From contig JAUIMM010000637.1 in assembly GCA_031769625.1 (NCBI GenBank), positions 4,604,001 through 4,668,000 of the forward strand: a stretch of DNA of 64,000 nucleotides, in the 5' to 3' direction. This DNA is from Taudactylus pleione. Its lineage: Eukaryota > Chordata > Amphibia > Anura > Myobatrachidae. This document shows, in pieces, positions 1 through 10,942 of this stretch (within the stretch, counting starts at the first letter, position 1; every line of letters starts with the position of its first letter). The translations under genes were made by a program, and so were the position numbers. The notes beneath the pieces are model-generated. The model worked only from the letters and a program-made list of their open reading frames with translations, was not told the origin of the DNA and did not search any database.

Positions 1-299
1 GTCTATCCAACTCTATCAATAAATAATACCCCCCCTAACCCAGGAAAGCTGGTGTGCTGTCCCCATCAGGGTGGGTTGGGTACGGTTGGTCAACAGCATA
101 TCAACATTGCTCATGTCGACATTCCTCAAGTCTACATGGATGATATGTCAACATGATAAACTGTTAACAAACGTTCCCTGGCGGTCTATCGGTGTATTAC
201 CTTGTCCCAGCGGCTGCCTTCTTCTGAGTCCTGGCTGTCACGTGAGGATCAGTTCTGGCAACGATGTCTCAGCAGCTGGGTTACGTAGAGTGTTTTCAC
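1..299. other. Unassigned repeat-like DNA
   Basis: No gene is seen. The stretch has several GTCGAC/GTCAAC-like words (near 85-175) like those at the ends of the repeat at 14660-15475, so it may be a diverged end of the same element family. The short open frame over 71-385 runs into the C-rich array and has no recognisable domain. Confidence 0.3.
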
Positions 300-545
300 C
301 CCCAATATCCCCCCTTACCCTCCTCCTAGTGCCTAACCCTAATCCCCCAACACCTAAACTTAACCCCCCTAGCGCCTATCCCTAACCCCAGCACCTATCC
401 CTAAACCTCCCAGCGCCTAACCCTAACCCCCAGCTCCTATCCCTAACCCCCCCAGCTCCTAACAATAACCTCTCCCAGCGCCTATCCCTATCCCCCCCAG
501 CACCTAACCCTCCCCCCAGCGCCTAACCCTAACCTCCACCCTAAC
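300..545. repeat. Degenerate CCTAACCC telomere-like minisatellite
   Basis: Irregular units built on CCTAACCCTAACCCCC, interrupted by words such as CAGCGCCTA and CAGCTCCTAT. Spacing between units varies, unlike a true telomere of exact TTAGGG. Similar degenerate arrays occur near 14785-14868, 24200-24385 and, on the other strand, 43360-43475, each inside or next to a mobile-element-like sequence. Confidence 0.7.
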
Positions 546-619
546 CATTGGCATCCCAGACTGTGGATACTGCATATGGCAACAGTTCAGATGTAGACAT
601 TATGAACAGGTCCACCAGT

Positions 620-816
620 CTTATTTATCAACGAGTTTATCACTCAGAATGAGTGATAAATGTCACTGTGTATGATAAATGGTGCTCCAGCCAATCAGCT
701 CCCAACTGTCAACGGTTAGAAAAATGACAGTTGGGAGCTGATTGGCTGGGGGACCATTTATCACAAACAGTGATATTTATCACTCACTTTGATTGATAAA
801 CTCGTTGATAAATAAG
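620..816. mobile_element. Palindromic MITE (TTATTTATCAACGAG ends)
   Basis: The two halves are inverted copies: CTTATTTATCAACGAG at the left end pairs with CTCGTTGATAAATAAG at the right. The inner arms share the CAGCTCCCAACTGTC block in both orientations around a short loop near 710-725. No coding capacity, so it is non-autonomous. A partial relative with GACAGTTGGGAGCTGATTGG lies at 10318-10430. No clear target duplication was found. Confidence 0.8.
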
Positions 817-857
817 GCCCGAGGATGTTGATGTGGTGCCTGTTGACAGTTTGAACC

Positions 858-1066
858 GGGATGTACTAAGGGCTCAAATGTGGTAAATCTTTGAAATTGC
901 AGTTTTCGGGCGTTTTACCTCATTTCTCAAATGTACTAAGCATTCCGGTGCTTCGACCTGGTGGGTAATGCCATCTATAGATGGCATTACCCTATAGGAG
1001 CCTATGGGCTCCTTTAAGGATGCCCCCTGATAGACATCCAATTGGATGAGGTGCTTAGTACATCCC
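858..1066. mobile_element. MITE with GGGATGTACTAAG ends
   Basis: Terminal inverted repeats GGGATGTACTAAG and CTTAGTACATCCC bound a 209-bp non-coding element. An inner near-palindrome, TGCCATCTATAGATGGCA, lies in its middle. Similar ends (GATATGTACTAA ... TTAGTACATC) bound the element at 16281-16444, suggesting a related family. Confidence 0.75.
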
Positions 1067-1663
1067 ACACTCAGGGTGATGCTGACAATGAAGGTAAGTG
1101 CACCCGAACAACTTAACTCCCAAGGCTGCTAATCTTCCACTACTAATACTGTATTTACTCTAATGCTAAATAGTGACCAAAATAGTGAAGGGAGGGTGGG
1201 AAATTCATCAGGTGAAAGAGGTCAAAGTCTAACAAGAGAACAGTTCTATAACTTATCATTACCACACCCCCCAAGCATCCTATAGGGCAAAACACAACAG
1301 CTGACATAATGCTCCACCCAGCCCGCAGCTTTGTGGTTTGAGCTATGACAGGGTTCTGTTTATCTTGACTGGTGGAAGCGGAGAGCATTTACAGTATGCT
1401 CAAAGGTAAGAGAAAAAAATCAGGAACATGGCGTTACCCACCGCATCCAAGCCCCGGAGTGCATCACATTCCGGGACTTGGTGCATATGATAAATGCAGT
1501 CATACCCGCAATTTCGGGGTTTGACCACATTTCTCACCATGCTGCATCCCGCCACTGTGCGCATGCTCAGCGTCAGATTCTCAGGAGGAGTCTTTCAAAA
1601 ATGTGAAAGACTCCACCAATATACTGCGATTATCGCCACTGCTGTCCCTGCGATGTACATTTA
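1067..1663. other. Intergenic; fragment of an interspersed repeat
   Basis: No gene is seen. Around 1425-1600 the words GCCCCGGAGTGCATCACATTCCGG and a phrase ending TTTGACCACATTTCTCA resemble 63780-63925, where AGCCCCAGAATGCGATACATTCCGG and TCTGACCACATTTAACA occur. The two places are probably copies of one non-coding repeat family. Confidence 0.4.
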
Positions 1664-2252
1664 GGGCCTGATTCAGAGCCGCTCGTAAGCCAGCGCTCGT
1701 TCGTTCCGACCGATGTTCGCACAACTGCGGATTTTAATACGCATGCACGAACCAGTCAGTGCGGCCGAAAATCGTTTGTTCGCTAAATAGCGAATGCCTG
1801 CTATTTTGGAGTGACAGGAGGAGGCGTATGTGGGTGGTAACAGGGGAAGGTGCTTGAAAACTGGGAGTGGAGATCCGAACGCAGGCGTGCTTAAAGGTCA
1901 AAACGGGCGTTTTATGGGTGTGCATAATTAATACAGGAGCTTCATTAACCACGTCACTTGGTTGATTTTTAGTCAGAACTGCTCGCAAGATTGTGGTAGG
2001 AAAAACCAACCACAAGAATAGCGAGCAGTTCATACGCTGGTCGATGTACTCGATTAATCTAATAAATAGCGGACATGACGTAGGATGCGAGCGGCCAGGG
2101 GGCGTAGTTATCCAAAAAAGACCGCAAGTTTTGTTCGCTCGTTCAGACATAGAGGCGTGAACAGACAGCAAAGAGCGAACGGTTCATTTGAATAGCCACC
2201 CCTTTTTAATGAACGAGCGAGCGTAAATAGAGTCCGGCTCTGAATCAGGCCC
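1664..2252. mobile_element. Harbinger-type MITE, about 590 bp, TSD TTA
   Basis: Ends are GGGCCTGATTCAGAGC and GCTCTGAATCAGGCCC, flanked by TTA at 1661-1663 and 2253-2255. A 3-bp TTA duplication is the hallmark of PIF/Harbinger insertion. The interior contains TCGATGTACTCGATTAATC and a CGGACATGACGTAGGATGCG block, shared with the copies at 37610-38208 and 54827-55426. Subterminal CCGCTCGTAAGC and a CGATGTT word resemble the ends of the full-length Harbinger element at 29166-36786. The open frames across it are fortuitous: the same frames recur in the other copies with no known domain. Confidence 0.9.
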
Positions 2253-2255
2253 TTA

Positions 2256-2713
2256 GTCCATAGCAGGAATAATCATGTAAAAAATGCCTTGTTTCTCCTA
2301 AATGTATATACAGGGGATTGCTGCGCTTATAAGTTTCTGTGGGGGCTGCTATGGTATATTGCGGAATATACCAAGCTTTGGGATTTGGGATTTGAAGACA
2401 CGGAATTGGACATTATAGTTACCGGGAGAGGGATCTGCAGGATCGTTCCTGGGCAATGACCGGCCGCACATATAACACTTCAGGATCCCAAAGAAGAAGT
2501 GAATCACTTCCCTTCTTACACATCACAGGGATGCACCCTGTCCCAGAGAGTAATTATTAATACGTTCGTGCACAACAAAAATGTCTTATTGCAACAATAA
2601 GCGGCAATAACAAACTATAATTATCGGGCCTAAAATAAATAAATATATGTTCCTTAGTGAGGGTGTGTTGATGGCATGTATACAGAACTGCGGCCCAGGC
2701 TGAGCTGTTCGCA
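2256..2713. other. No feature seen
   Basis: AT-rich DNA with no open frame of note, no clear inverted repeat and no recognised element. Confidence 0.5.
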
Positions 2714-2895
2714 GCAGTGATGTGCGGTCAGGTGAGGCGGAGCCTCTCCTATCATACTTAGGTATACTCCAGAGTTTTGACTATAAATATTATAAGAAAA
2801 AATGTAAATAAAATATAATAAATATCTTTTTGGAGTAAAAAGTGTATGGCAGGTGAGGCACTGCCTCCCCTGTCTACCTGTTCCGCACATCCCTG
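2714..2895. mobile_element. hAT-like MITE (CAGTGATGTGCGG ends)
   Basis: Imperfect terminal inverted repeats CAGTGATGTGCGG and CCGCACATCCCTG, with inner inverted AGGTGAGGC/GCCT blocks. CAG(G/T)GATGTGC ends are typical of hAT non-autonomous elements. The 8 bases on each side do not match, so insertion was not confirmed by a target duplication. Confidence 0.6.
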
Positions 2896-4538
2896 ATCAA
2901 AACACACCAAATTTCCGCGCAATATATACTGCTGCGCATGAACCCTCGGGTTCATATACTGTATGTGTAAATCTGACTCTGATACTAGCCAGTGCCTCCC
3001 CAGCAGGGGCATTTCTAGAGAGGAGGGGGCCTGTGTGTAGTCTCAGTCGAAGGCCCCCTTCTCTCAGTCCGGCGGCCAGCAGCGCACTGAGCGCAGCGCT
3101 GCCAGCGCGCACTGATAGACTCTGGGCACTAGAGTGTGCCCAGAGCATACTTGCCGACTATCAGCAGGGCAGGGGGCGTGGCCGGCAAAAAGGGGCGTGG
3201 CTGGGTGGGCAGATGTTATTTGCGGGTGTGACGGGGCCACGTGATCGTGTCATTTTGGCCCCACCCCCGCTACACAATGCCAATTAAACAGGCTTTGTGA
3301 AGCAGGGGGCGAGGCCAAAATGACGCGTTTCGGCATCAATCACGGGGGTGGGGGGTCGGGGGAGATCGGCGTCATTTGGGAGGCTTGCCTGCCTTTCCGG
3401 GGGGCCGGGAGCTGCACCCGTTTATCGGGAGGCTCCCGGCCAAATCGGGAGGGTAGGCAACCCTGGCCCAGAGTCTATAGCGCATGTGCAGGTCACCAGG
3501 AAAATGGCCACGGCGGCTATTTGCCCTCTATTGCGCGTGCGCAAAATGACGTGAAAATGGCTACTGTGGCCATTTTCCAGAATTTTTACAGTGCTAACAC
3601 TGGCGCCGCCGTGGGACTCCGGAGAGGTAAGTATAATATGGGTGCAAGGTGTGCGGGTCCAGAGGGGGCCCGTGCGCACCGCATACCCTGCACCCATTAT
3701 AAATATGCCCGATCGGCCATTTACCTCACCGCCGGCACTTGTTGGTATGTAGAGGTCTGTATGTAGTCAGACCGATCTCTTGCACCAAACAGAGGGCTGG
3801 TGTAAGTGCACACTGTAATGATGACAGCTATGGTTAGGGGCAATGCAGGTGAATAGAGGAACGCAACTTAGCATAAAGGTGGATATCTGCATTTAGATCT
3901 GTGCACACAATGAAAGTTTTAATCATAAGCAATATCGCCTGCCAGAACCACCTTATTTTTCTTCTGGCAGGTTTCTTGCCATTTGTAGCTTAGTAAGTCT
4001 GGTGATTTGTATTCAGAACATGAACAAAATCAGGATGGCAAATGGCAGCATGTTGTGTTTGAAAATGGTGGTTTTCATGGTGGTTTTCCAGCGTGTTTGG
4101 ATCTGGCGGTTTGTAACTCTCCCACAAACAAGCCGAAGACTGCTTGATAAATTTGCCCCCACCACCTCAGGAGAGACAGCAAATTATTATATCTGAGTGT
4201 GCAAAGTCCCAACCTGTGACCTCCAGAAAGTATGGGAGGCGAGTCCGTGACAACATTTTTATTTTCCTCAACACGGTTTATATTTGTTAAATTACTATGA
4301 TCACATTCAGGGGACTGTGGATGGAGGAAGCATCTTTACACCGTGGACATCTGTTCCTGCGTTCTGAGCTGTCCCATAAATCCCATTCATGTCATGTTTA
4401 CCTTCCACTTGTATTGAGTTTGTCTTTGTGAACATTTGTGGTTCATTGAGAACATGCCATAGAGAATGTAGGGACGGATCAGGGGATCAAAATGTCAACA
4501 CAGACCTCTTATAGAAGGATGTGTTCTGTACAGCTTAA
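2896..4538. other. Intergenic; GC-rich repeat-like segment
   Basis: 3000-3480 is GC-rich with two GGGGCGTGGC-like words and no convincing reading frame. 3632-3705 contains a loose hairpin with ATGGGTGCAAGG and CCCTGCACCCAT arms; related GGGTGCA...GGGGGCCC sequence occurs near 13255-13335 and 51560-51640, so it is probably a dispersed non-coding repeat. 3720-4538 shows nothing recognisable. Confidence 0.4.
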
Positions 4539-5018
4539 AGGCCTGATTCAGAGAAGGACGGATTTGCAGAGCCGCTCACAAGCAGCTGTGCAAATCCGTC
4601 CATCTCAGATGCAAATGCAGAAGGAGACGTCAGACATCTCCTCGCTGCATTTGCGATCCCAGCACTGCGACTGACATCACAGGCTGGGATCACCATCACA
4701 ACCGATGGTCGCGATGGCCTCTTTTGGTCAGGCAGCGGGAGCTGAAGCTTCCCACAGCCCGACTGGGTGCTGGTTACATAAGAGGCCAGGAATATGCATC
4801 CACCAACGCAGACCCTGGCCTCTTCCCTCCCAGGGAACAGCGGCGACACGGCCCCATTTCCGGGAACGATGACCAGGTAAGCCACCGCTCAACCCCCCCA
4901 TATGCCGCAACATGTCAATCATGCTGTGGCTTGGAGGGGTTTGCGAGCAAGATCACAGGCACGGACCGTCAACATCGGATGTGTACGTTAATCATGTGTA
5001 CATCTCTGAATCAGTCCT
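4539..5018. mobile_element. Diverged Harbinger-type MITE
   Basis: Left end AGGCCTGATTCAGAG and right end CTCTGAATCAGTCCT form terminal inverted repeats of the GGGCCTGATTCAGAGC group. The interior differs from the 590-bp subfamily. The flanks (TAA left, TGA right) are only partly matched, in keeping with age. Confidence 0.65.
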
Positions 5019-5679
5019 TGAGTTTCACCATATAAAAAATTGAGGCCTAAAGTTTCTCTAACAGGTGCAGAATGAAAGTCAGCCAGATGTAGGCTCCTCA
5101 GGATTCCTGGGCCTGACTCAGTAAGGATCGTTATTGCGATCACAGCTGCGATTTTGCACGGAATGCAGCCTCGAGCATATGGTAATGCCTGCCAAAGCAC
5201 ATGCGCCATAAATACGTCTACTGCTGCCTTCTCATATCCGTCCAACCACGCTCTTCAGCGTAAATATCGGTTTCTCTCGACGTACATCGGGCAGTCATGC
5301 AGCGTTTACTCCAGGTCTGACCAGCCGCAGGCACTGCAAGTCTCTTCGCACGCAGTGGGCTCCTAAGCTGCGTATGCAATCGCAGTGGCTAATTTCTGCA
5401 CACCCAAGCATTAGCGTTAAAACTAGGGGTGAGCGGGTTCGGATTTCTGAAATCCGAACCCCCCCCGATCCGAGGCCAATCCGAGTCAGGCTCGACTTTT
5501 CCCGCCTGACTCGGATCTGAAATCGAGGCAAAACGTCATCATCCCGCCTTCTGGGTTTCGCGGGTTTTGGATTCTATATAAGGTACCCGCGTCTGCGCCA
5601 TTTTCGTACTCGGCTGTGGACAGTGAAGAGGGAGGGTGGGAGTTACGGCTGGCTGGGCTGTGTAGTGTAGTGTAGTGTT

Positions 5680-6005
5680 GTGCTGCGCTGTGCTGCTGTT
5701 GTCCATAGGAGCTGTGTCCACTCCTCCAAAGTCCGTAGGGGCTGGCTGTGTTGTGCTGTGCTGCTGTTGTCCATAGGAGCTGTGTCCACTCCTCCAAAGT
5801 CCATAGGTGCTGTGTTGTGTTGTGCTGTGCTGCTGTTGTCCATAGGGGCTGTGTCCACTCCTCCAAAGTCCGTAGGGGCTGGCTGTGTTGTGCTGTGCTG
5901 CTGTTGTCCATAGGGGCTGTGTCCACTCCTCCAAAGTCCATAGGGGCTGGCTGGGCTGTGTTGTGCAGTCAGTTGTCCATAGGGGCTGTGTCCACTCCAA
6001 AGTCC
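5680..6005. repeat. 68-bp tandem repeat, about five copies
   Basis: The word GTCCATAGG recurs at about 5701, 5769, 5838, 5906 and 5974, a period of 67-69 bp. Each unit carries GCTGTGTCCACTCC and CAAAGTCC. The overlapping open frames on both strands (Cys/Val-rich on one, Gln/Thr/His-rich on the other) are a by-product of the repetition. Confidence 0.9.
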
Positions 6006-6120
6006 TGTGCAGTGTCCCAGTCCTAAAGGGGTGCTGTAGTGTTGTCCCGGGGGTGCTCTGTCCATCAGGGGTGCTCCCCCAAGTGCAAAAAAAAATATTT
6101 TTTCTGTGTTTGTGAATTGT

Positions 6121-6669
6121 GGCCCTCATTCAGAGCCGTACGCTCTGAGCAGAGCGCACGCTCTGAATGAGGGCCGGCCTCCATTTTCATGGAGCGTCCT
6201 CCTGGACGCTCGTATAGCTGTGGGTCACCACCCACAGCCTATACGAGCGTGCAGTTTGATGGCCGCGATGGTCGAGACCATCGCGACCATCGAAACTGCG
6301 AGCCGGAGCCTGCGGTTGAGGTTTTCAACCGCAAGCTCCGGAGTGATTTTGGCTCTATCAGAGCCAAAATCACTCCCACTGACATCACTAGTGATGTCAG
6401 TGGGCCGGCTTCTGACGGGAGGCGTTCCCGTGGGAACGCCCCCGTCAGGGAGGCATGCCCCCGGCACGCCCACCAAAGGGGGCGTGCTGTCAATCAACAT
6501 TGACAGCACGCCCCCTTTGATCGGACACAACGAGCGAAGGACTTTCCTTCGCTCGTCGCGTCTGGCGCATGCGCACGACGGAGCTCCCTCCGTCGTGCGC
6601 ATGCTCAGTGCATAACATCGACCCACTTGCGAGCGGACAGCCGCTCGCGAGTGGGTCTGAATCAGGCCC
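6121..6669. mobile_element. Chain-of-hairpins Harbinger-type MITE, TSD TGT
   Basis: Ends GGCCCTCATTCAGAGC and a right end reading TCTGAATCAGGCCC are flanked by TGT on both sides (6118-6120, 6670-6672). The insertion splits a repeat unit of the host hAT, whose other copies read GAATTGTGTGCGCAG uninterrupted. Almost the whole interior is a row of separate palindromes, for example a perfect 30-bp palindrome at 6375-6404 and a 21-bp perfect stem with a 4-base loop at 6474-6519, plus stems around CGATGGTCGAGACCATCG, CGTTCCCGTGGGAACG and GCGCATGCGCACGACGGAGC. No protein is encoded. Confidence 0.85.
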
Positions 6670-6670
6670 T

Positions 6671-8560
6671 GTGTGCGCAGTAGCCGCACGTGCATCAACA
6701 AAGTAGTGCCAAGCGTGCGCCTGTGTCATAAGTAAAGGGCCGGCTGGCTCGTCCGTTAAAAGGTGCTGTAACCCACAAAGTGCAATCCAAATAATATATT
6801 TTTTTTTTCTCTGTTTGTCAATTGTGTGCGCAGTAGCTGCATGTGCGTCAACAAAGTAACGCCAAGCGTGTGCCTGTGTCATAAGTAAAGGGCCGGCCGG
6901 CTGGCTTGACCGTTAAAGGGTGCTGTAGCCCCCAAAGTGCACTCCAAACAAAATAAAAAAATATTTTCTGTGTTTGTGAATTGTGTGCACTGTGGCCGCA
7001 CGGTTACCAACAAAGTAGCGCCAAGCATGCGCCTGTGTCATACATAAAGGGCCGGCTGGCTTGACCGTTAAAAGGTGCTATAACCCCCAAAGTGCACTCC
7101 AAACAAAATAAAAAATTATTTTCTGTGTTTGTGAATTGTGTGCACTGTGGCTGCACGTGCATCAACAAAGTAGCGCCAAGCGTGTGCCTGTGTCCCATAA
7201 GTAAAGGCCGGCTGGCTTGTCCGTTAAAGGGTGCTGTAACCCCCAAAGTGCACTCCAAACAAAATAAAGAAATATTTTCTGTGTTTGTGAATTGTGTGCA
7301 CTGTGGCGGCACGTGCATCAACAAAGTAGCGCCAAGCGTGCGCCTGTGTCATAAGTAAAGGGCCGGCTGGCTCATCTGTTAAAGGGTGCTGTAACCCCCA
7401 AAGTGCACTCCAAACAAAATAAAAATAATATTTTCTGTGTTTGTGAATTGTGTGCACTGTGGCTGCACGTGCATCAACAAAGGAGCAGCGCTAAGCGTGC
7501 GCCTGTGTCCCATAAGTCTGTTAAAGGGTGGTGTAACCCCCAAAGTGCACTCCCCAAAAATAAACAATTATTTTTTTTCTGTGTTTGTGTGCGAAATGTA
7601 TGCGCAGTAGCCGCACGTGCATCAAAAAAGCAGCAGCGCCAAGCTTGCGCCTGTGTCATAAGTCAAGGGCCGGTTTGGACAACTGGTCCGGACTGAAGGA
7701 CGTGCCAACAATTTCTGACATGCCTACTGTCACTGCATATGATACTGTCACCACTGACAGAATGGTGGAGGAATTATTTTCTGTGTTTGTGAAATGTGTG
7801 CACTATGGCTGCACGTGCATCGACAAAGGAGCAGCGCCAAGCGTGCGCCTGTGTCATAAGTAAAGGGCCGTCTGGCTTGTCCGTTGAAGGGTGCTGTAAC
7901 CCCCAAAGTGCACTCCAAAAAAAATAGAAAATTTGTATTTTTTTTTCTGTCTTTGTGAATTGTGTGGGCTGTAGCCGCACCTGCATCCTCAAAGCAGCAG
8001 CGCCAAGCATGCGTCTGTCTGTCAAAGGGTGGTGTAACCCCCAAAGCGCGCTCCACAAAAAATAAAAAATTCTTTTTTTCTCTGTCTTTGTGAATTGTGT
8101 GGGCTGTTGCCGCACCTGCATCCTCAAAGCAGCAGCGCCAAGCGTGCGTCTGTCTGTTAAAGGGTGGTGTAACCTTCAAAGTGCGCACCACAAAAAATAA
8201 AAAAATCCTTTTTTTTCTGTCTTTGTGAATTGTGTGGGCTGTAGCCGCACCTGCATCCTCAAACCAGCAGCGACAAGCGTGTGTCTGTCTGTTAAAGGGT
8301 GGTGTAACCCTCAAAGTGCGCTCCACAATAAATAAAAAAATCTTTTTTTTTCTCTTTGTGAATTGTGTGGGCTGTAGCCGCACCTGCTTCCTCAAAGCAG
8401 CAGCGACAAGCGTGCGTCTGTCTGTTAAAGGGTGGTGTAACCCTCAAAGTGCGCTCTACAAAAAATAAAAAAATTCTTTTTTTTGTGTCTTTGTGAATTG
8501 TGTGGGCTGTAGCCGCACCTGCGTCCTCAAAGCAGCAGCGACAAGCGTGCGTCTGTTTGT
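6671..8560. repeat. 130-160 bp tandem repeat array, 13 copies
   Basis: A unit containing GCCGCACGTGCATCAACAAAG, a CCAAGCGTGCGCCTGTGTC word, GTTAAAGGGTG, TGTAACCCCCAAAGTGC and a T-rich run then TGTTTGTGAATTGTGTG recurs 13 times (starts near 6682, 6831, 6990, 7147, 7305, 7460, 7606, 7805, 7970, 8106, 8237, 8377, 8507). Later copies are shorter (about 130-140 bp) and carry CACCTGCATCCTCAAAGCAG instead. A non-repeat segment at about 7675-7765 sits inside the seventh unit. Confidence 0.92.
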
Positions 8561-8567
8561 TAAAGGA

Positions 8568-8964
8568 TTACATCGGTGACAGCATCCAAGTAGGCATGTC
8601 AGACAGTCCGTACCTGTACTGGCAGGAAAAAGAGGCAATTTGGAGGACCCTGTACAAACTGGCTCTATTTTACCTGAGTTGCCCCCCCTCCAGTGTGTAC
8701 TCCGAAAGATTGTTTAATGCAGCCGGGAACCTTGTCAGTGAAAGACGTAGGAGGTTGCTTCCACAAAATGTGGAGATGATGTTCATAAAAATGAATTATC
8801 AACTCTTCCAGGGAGACCAGCCTCCAGAACGTACAGAGGGACCTGTGGTGGTGGATTCCAGCAGGGACGAGATAATACTCTGTGAGGATGAGGATGTACA
8901 CAACACTGAAGAGGGTGAGGAATCGGTGGATGAGGAGGATGAGGACGACATCTTGCCTCTGTAG
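8568..8964 (+). pseudogene. hAT transposase C-terminal dimerisation region
   Basis: The translated segment carries the hAT family C-terminal block: SSVYSERLFNAAGNLVSE followed by RRRRLLP, then an acidic tail rich in Glu and Asp ending DDILPL and a stop. This is the hAT dimerisation domain (Dimer_Tnp_hAT) that lets transposase subunits assemble. It is uninterrupted over about 130 residues, but the upstream BED zinc finger and catalytic core are missing. The frame opens further upstream only through the tandem repeat, so the homologous part is taken to begin near 8568, just after GTTAAAG, a plausible acceptor-like AG. It is a remnant exon, not a full gene. Confidence 0.88.
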
Positions 8965-9807
8965 AGCCAGTTTGTGCAGGGACAGATTAATTGCCAGCTT
9001 GTTTTGTGGGGGCCCAAACGAACCAATCATTTCAGCCACAGTCATGTGGCAGACCCTGGCGCTGAAATAATTTGTTTGTTAAAGTGTGCATGTCCTGTTT
9101 ATACAACATAAGGGTGGGTGGGAGGGCCCAAGGACAATTCCATCTTGCACCTCTTGTTTTTCTTTGCACTATGTACTGTTTGGGGCCTAGTTTTTCAAAC
9201 TGCCATCCTGTCTGCCACTGCAGTGTCACTCCTAGATGGGTCACGTGTTTGTGCCGCCCACTCGTGTCGCTTAGCATAGTCATCCAGCTACCTCGGTGCA
9301 GCCTTTTGGACATAAAAACACTATTGTGAGGTGTGAGGTGTTCAGAATAGACAGGAAATGAGTGGAAATTAAGGTTAGTGAGGTTAATAATAGCATAGGA
9401 GCAGAAAAACCCACAAATTCTGTGATTTCAGCTGTTTTTATGCTTTTTTAAAAAAAAATACAGATCCAAAACACAAAACCCAGAACCCAAAACACGGAAG
9501 GGTGGTTTTGGCAAAACCAATCCAGATCCAAAACACGAAGAAACAACCAGATCCAAAACCAAACACGAAAAGTGGCCGGTGCACACCCCTAGTTCAAACG
9601 GGCAGACACGCCTACGTTTCTCCGACCACTCCCCCATCGCTACCCCCAAACGCTCACAGCCTGTCACTCACTCTGCGATGGATTCCTCTGTGCGTCCGTA
9701 ATCTCCGTGTGATCACAGCGCCCGTGCAGTGCGCCTTATAAGTATGCGCAATGGCTAGCAATTGCTCAATCTGCGTACGTAAGTGCGATCATTGCTGAAT
9801 CAGACCC

Positions 9808-10942
9808 TCAGTCCATATATTGCAGAATAGGATAGAGGAACAGCACCACAATTCTATGCTAGTATGTTCCTTACATATAAGCACAGTTTAAGTTAGTTAT
9901 TCACCAAACAATCATTTGGCAAATGTTATTTTATATGTAACCCTGTGCTGCTGCCAGGTACCTTGGGTTAGTCACGCCTATTCTCTAACGCACCCAAGTC
10001 AGTCTCTTTTCATGGTTGCAGATCTTGGCAAGGTCTACCGGGGATAACTTGGTGAACCCCCAACCTGACTCAAAAAGCAGAAGAGCCACTTGGCGCGTTT
10101 ATTAAATGGGTAGGTAACTGAAAAATTAGTAACAATACTAAACAAGGAGTAAGGACAAGGATCATGTGGCTGAGATTTCTGTAAATTATGTGTAATAGGG
10201 CAATAGTATAATTTTAGTCTAAAAGACTAGCTAAACAATAGTGGTACAGTAATAGCACTCAACAATGACATTTGGTAGTACAATGCAGTATGGAACTGAA
10301 CAACAACATACAGGGGTCTGTCATCTCACTGATTGTGTTTGAAAAATGACAGTTGGGAGCTGATTGGCTGGCACCTTATCACTTTCTTATCACTTTTCAC
10401 TCTGTCTCCTAACACTGCTTAGTAAATAGACCCCAAACGAGTATAAAAAAAATCTAAAGTCTTAGCATGTCAAAAACTACTATAGTGGTATAGGGTGTTT
10501 TTCTCTTTGGAAACTGAAATTTAACCTTTCACTAGTCATTAGTGCATTAACACGTTTGAGACTCCGTTGAACAGAATGGGAAGACTGGCTAAAAATAAAA
10601 ATTAGGTTTTCAATCATCCCAAACAGGAAAAGCAGCTGTGATTGGTCACCTGCCAGCTGTATTGATGATGCCATGGTATTACTATTTACCTGTTTGGCCT
10701 GAATGCTGAAAGGTTGGATATGTCCAAATTCAAACAACACTTGTAGTTGTTGGGACGTATGCTGAACTGTCTTCATATATTTTGCTCATAAAGGCCACTC
10801 ATCATTCCACATGGACTCAACGTATTCGTTCATCCTGATCAGTATCTCGCATTGATCAGATTACATGTCTGTGTAGTAATCTGTCAACCAGATTGGCTTT
10901 ATCACTTAACAAAGAGATCTGGGCTATTTTACATCTCTATAA
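9808..10942. other. Intergenic; one MITE fragment
   Basis: No gene is seen. At 10318-10430 there is a half-element containing AATGACAGTTGGGAGCTGATTGG and a right end ...CTTAGTAAATAGACCCC, related to the palindromic MITE at 620-816. The rest is AT-rich and unassigned. Confidence 0.45.

Larger units (their letters stand above)
5424..9591. mobile_element. hAT DNA transposon, 4.2 kb, internally rearranged
   Basis: The ends TAGGGGTGAGCG and (reverse complement) TAGGGGTGTGC are flanked by GTTAAAAC (5416-5423) and GTTCAAAC (9592-9599), an 8-bp target duplication with one change, as expected for hAT. Only a C-terminal transposase exon survives (8568-8964). Where the rest of the transposase would lie there are two tandem-repeat blocks (5680-6005 and 6671-8560) and a nested MITE (6121-6669). 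It cannot be autonomous in this form. The 3' non-coding region (8985-9140) is shared with the relic ending at 63098. Confidence 0.88.
5109..9807. mobile_element. Old Harbinger-like element interrupted by a hAT insertion
   Basis: The left end GGGCCTGACTCAG followed by GATCGTTATTGCGATCAC pairs with a right end reading GTGCGATCATTGCTGAATCAGACCC. The true element is only about 315 bp on the left plus 215 bp on the right; everything from 5424 to 9591 is a later hAT insertion. No coding capacity was seen in the outer parts. Confidence 0.55.

Noticed and set aside
300..545. Chromosome end or true interstitial telomere
   Set aside because: Units are irregular and interrupted, and like blocks recur inside mobile repeats elsewhere in the window.
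1734..2171. 145-residue frame, also seen near 37917-38210 and 55048-55440
   Set aside because: All lie within copies of the same MITE; conservation reflects the element sequence, frames are broken differently and no domain is present.
5486..6129. Long overlapping open frames on both strands (Gln/Thr/His-rich and Cys/Val-rich)
   Set aside because: They are produced by the 68-bp tandem repeat, differ in frame from unit to unit and show no domain.
7748..8395. 215-residue minus-strand open frame with repeated GAATAHTIHKDR motifs
   Set aside because: Read-through of the 130-160 bp array; the periodic peptide is the unit translated, in a non-coding part of a hAT element.
6671..8560. Regular repeats considered as a CRISPR array
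   Set aside because: Units are 130-160 bp with no short constant repeat plus unique spacers, and the DNA is eukaryotic.
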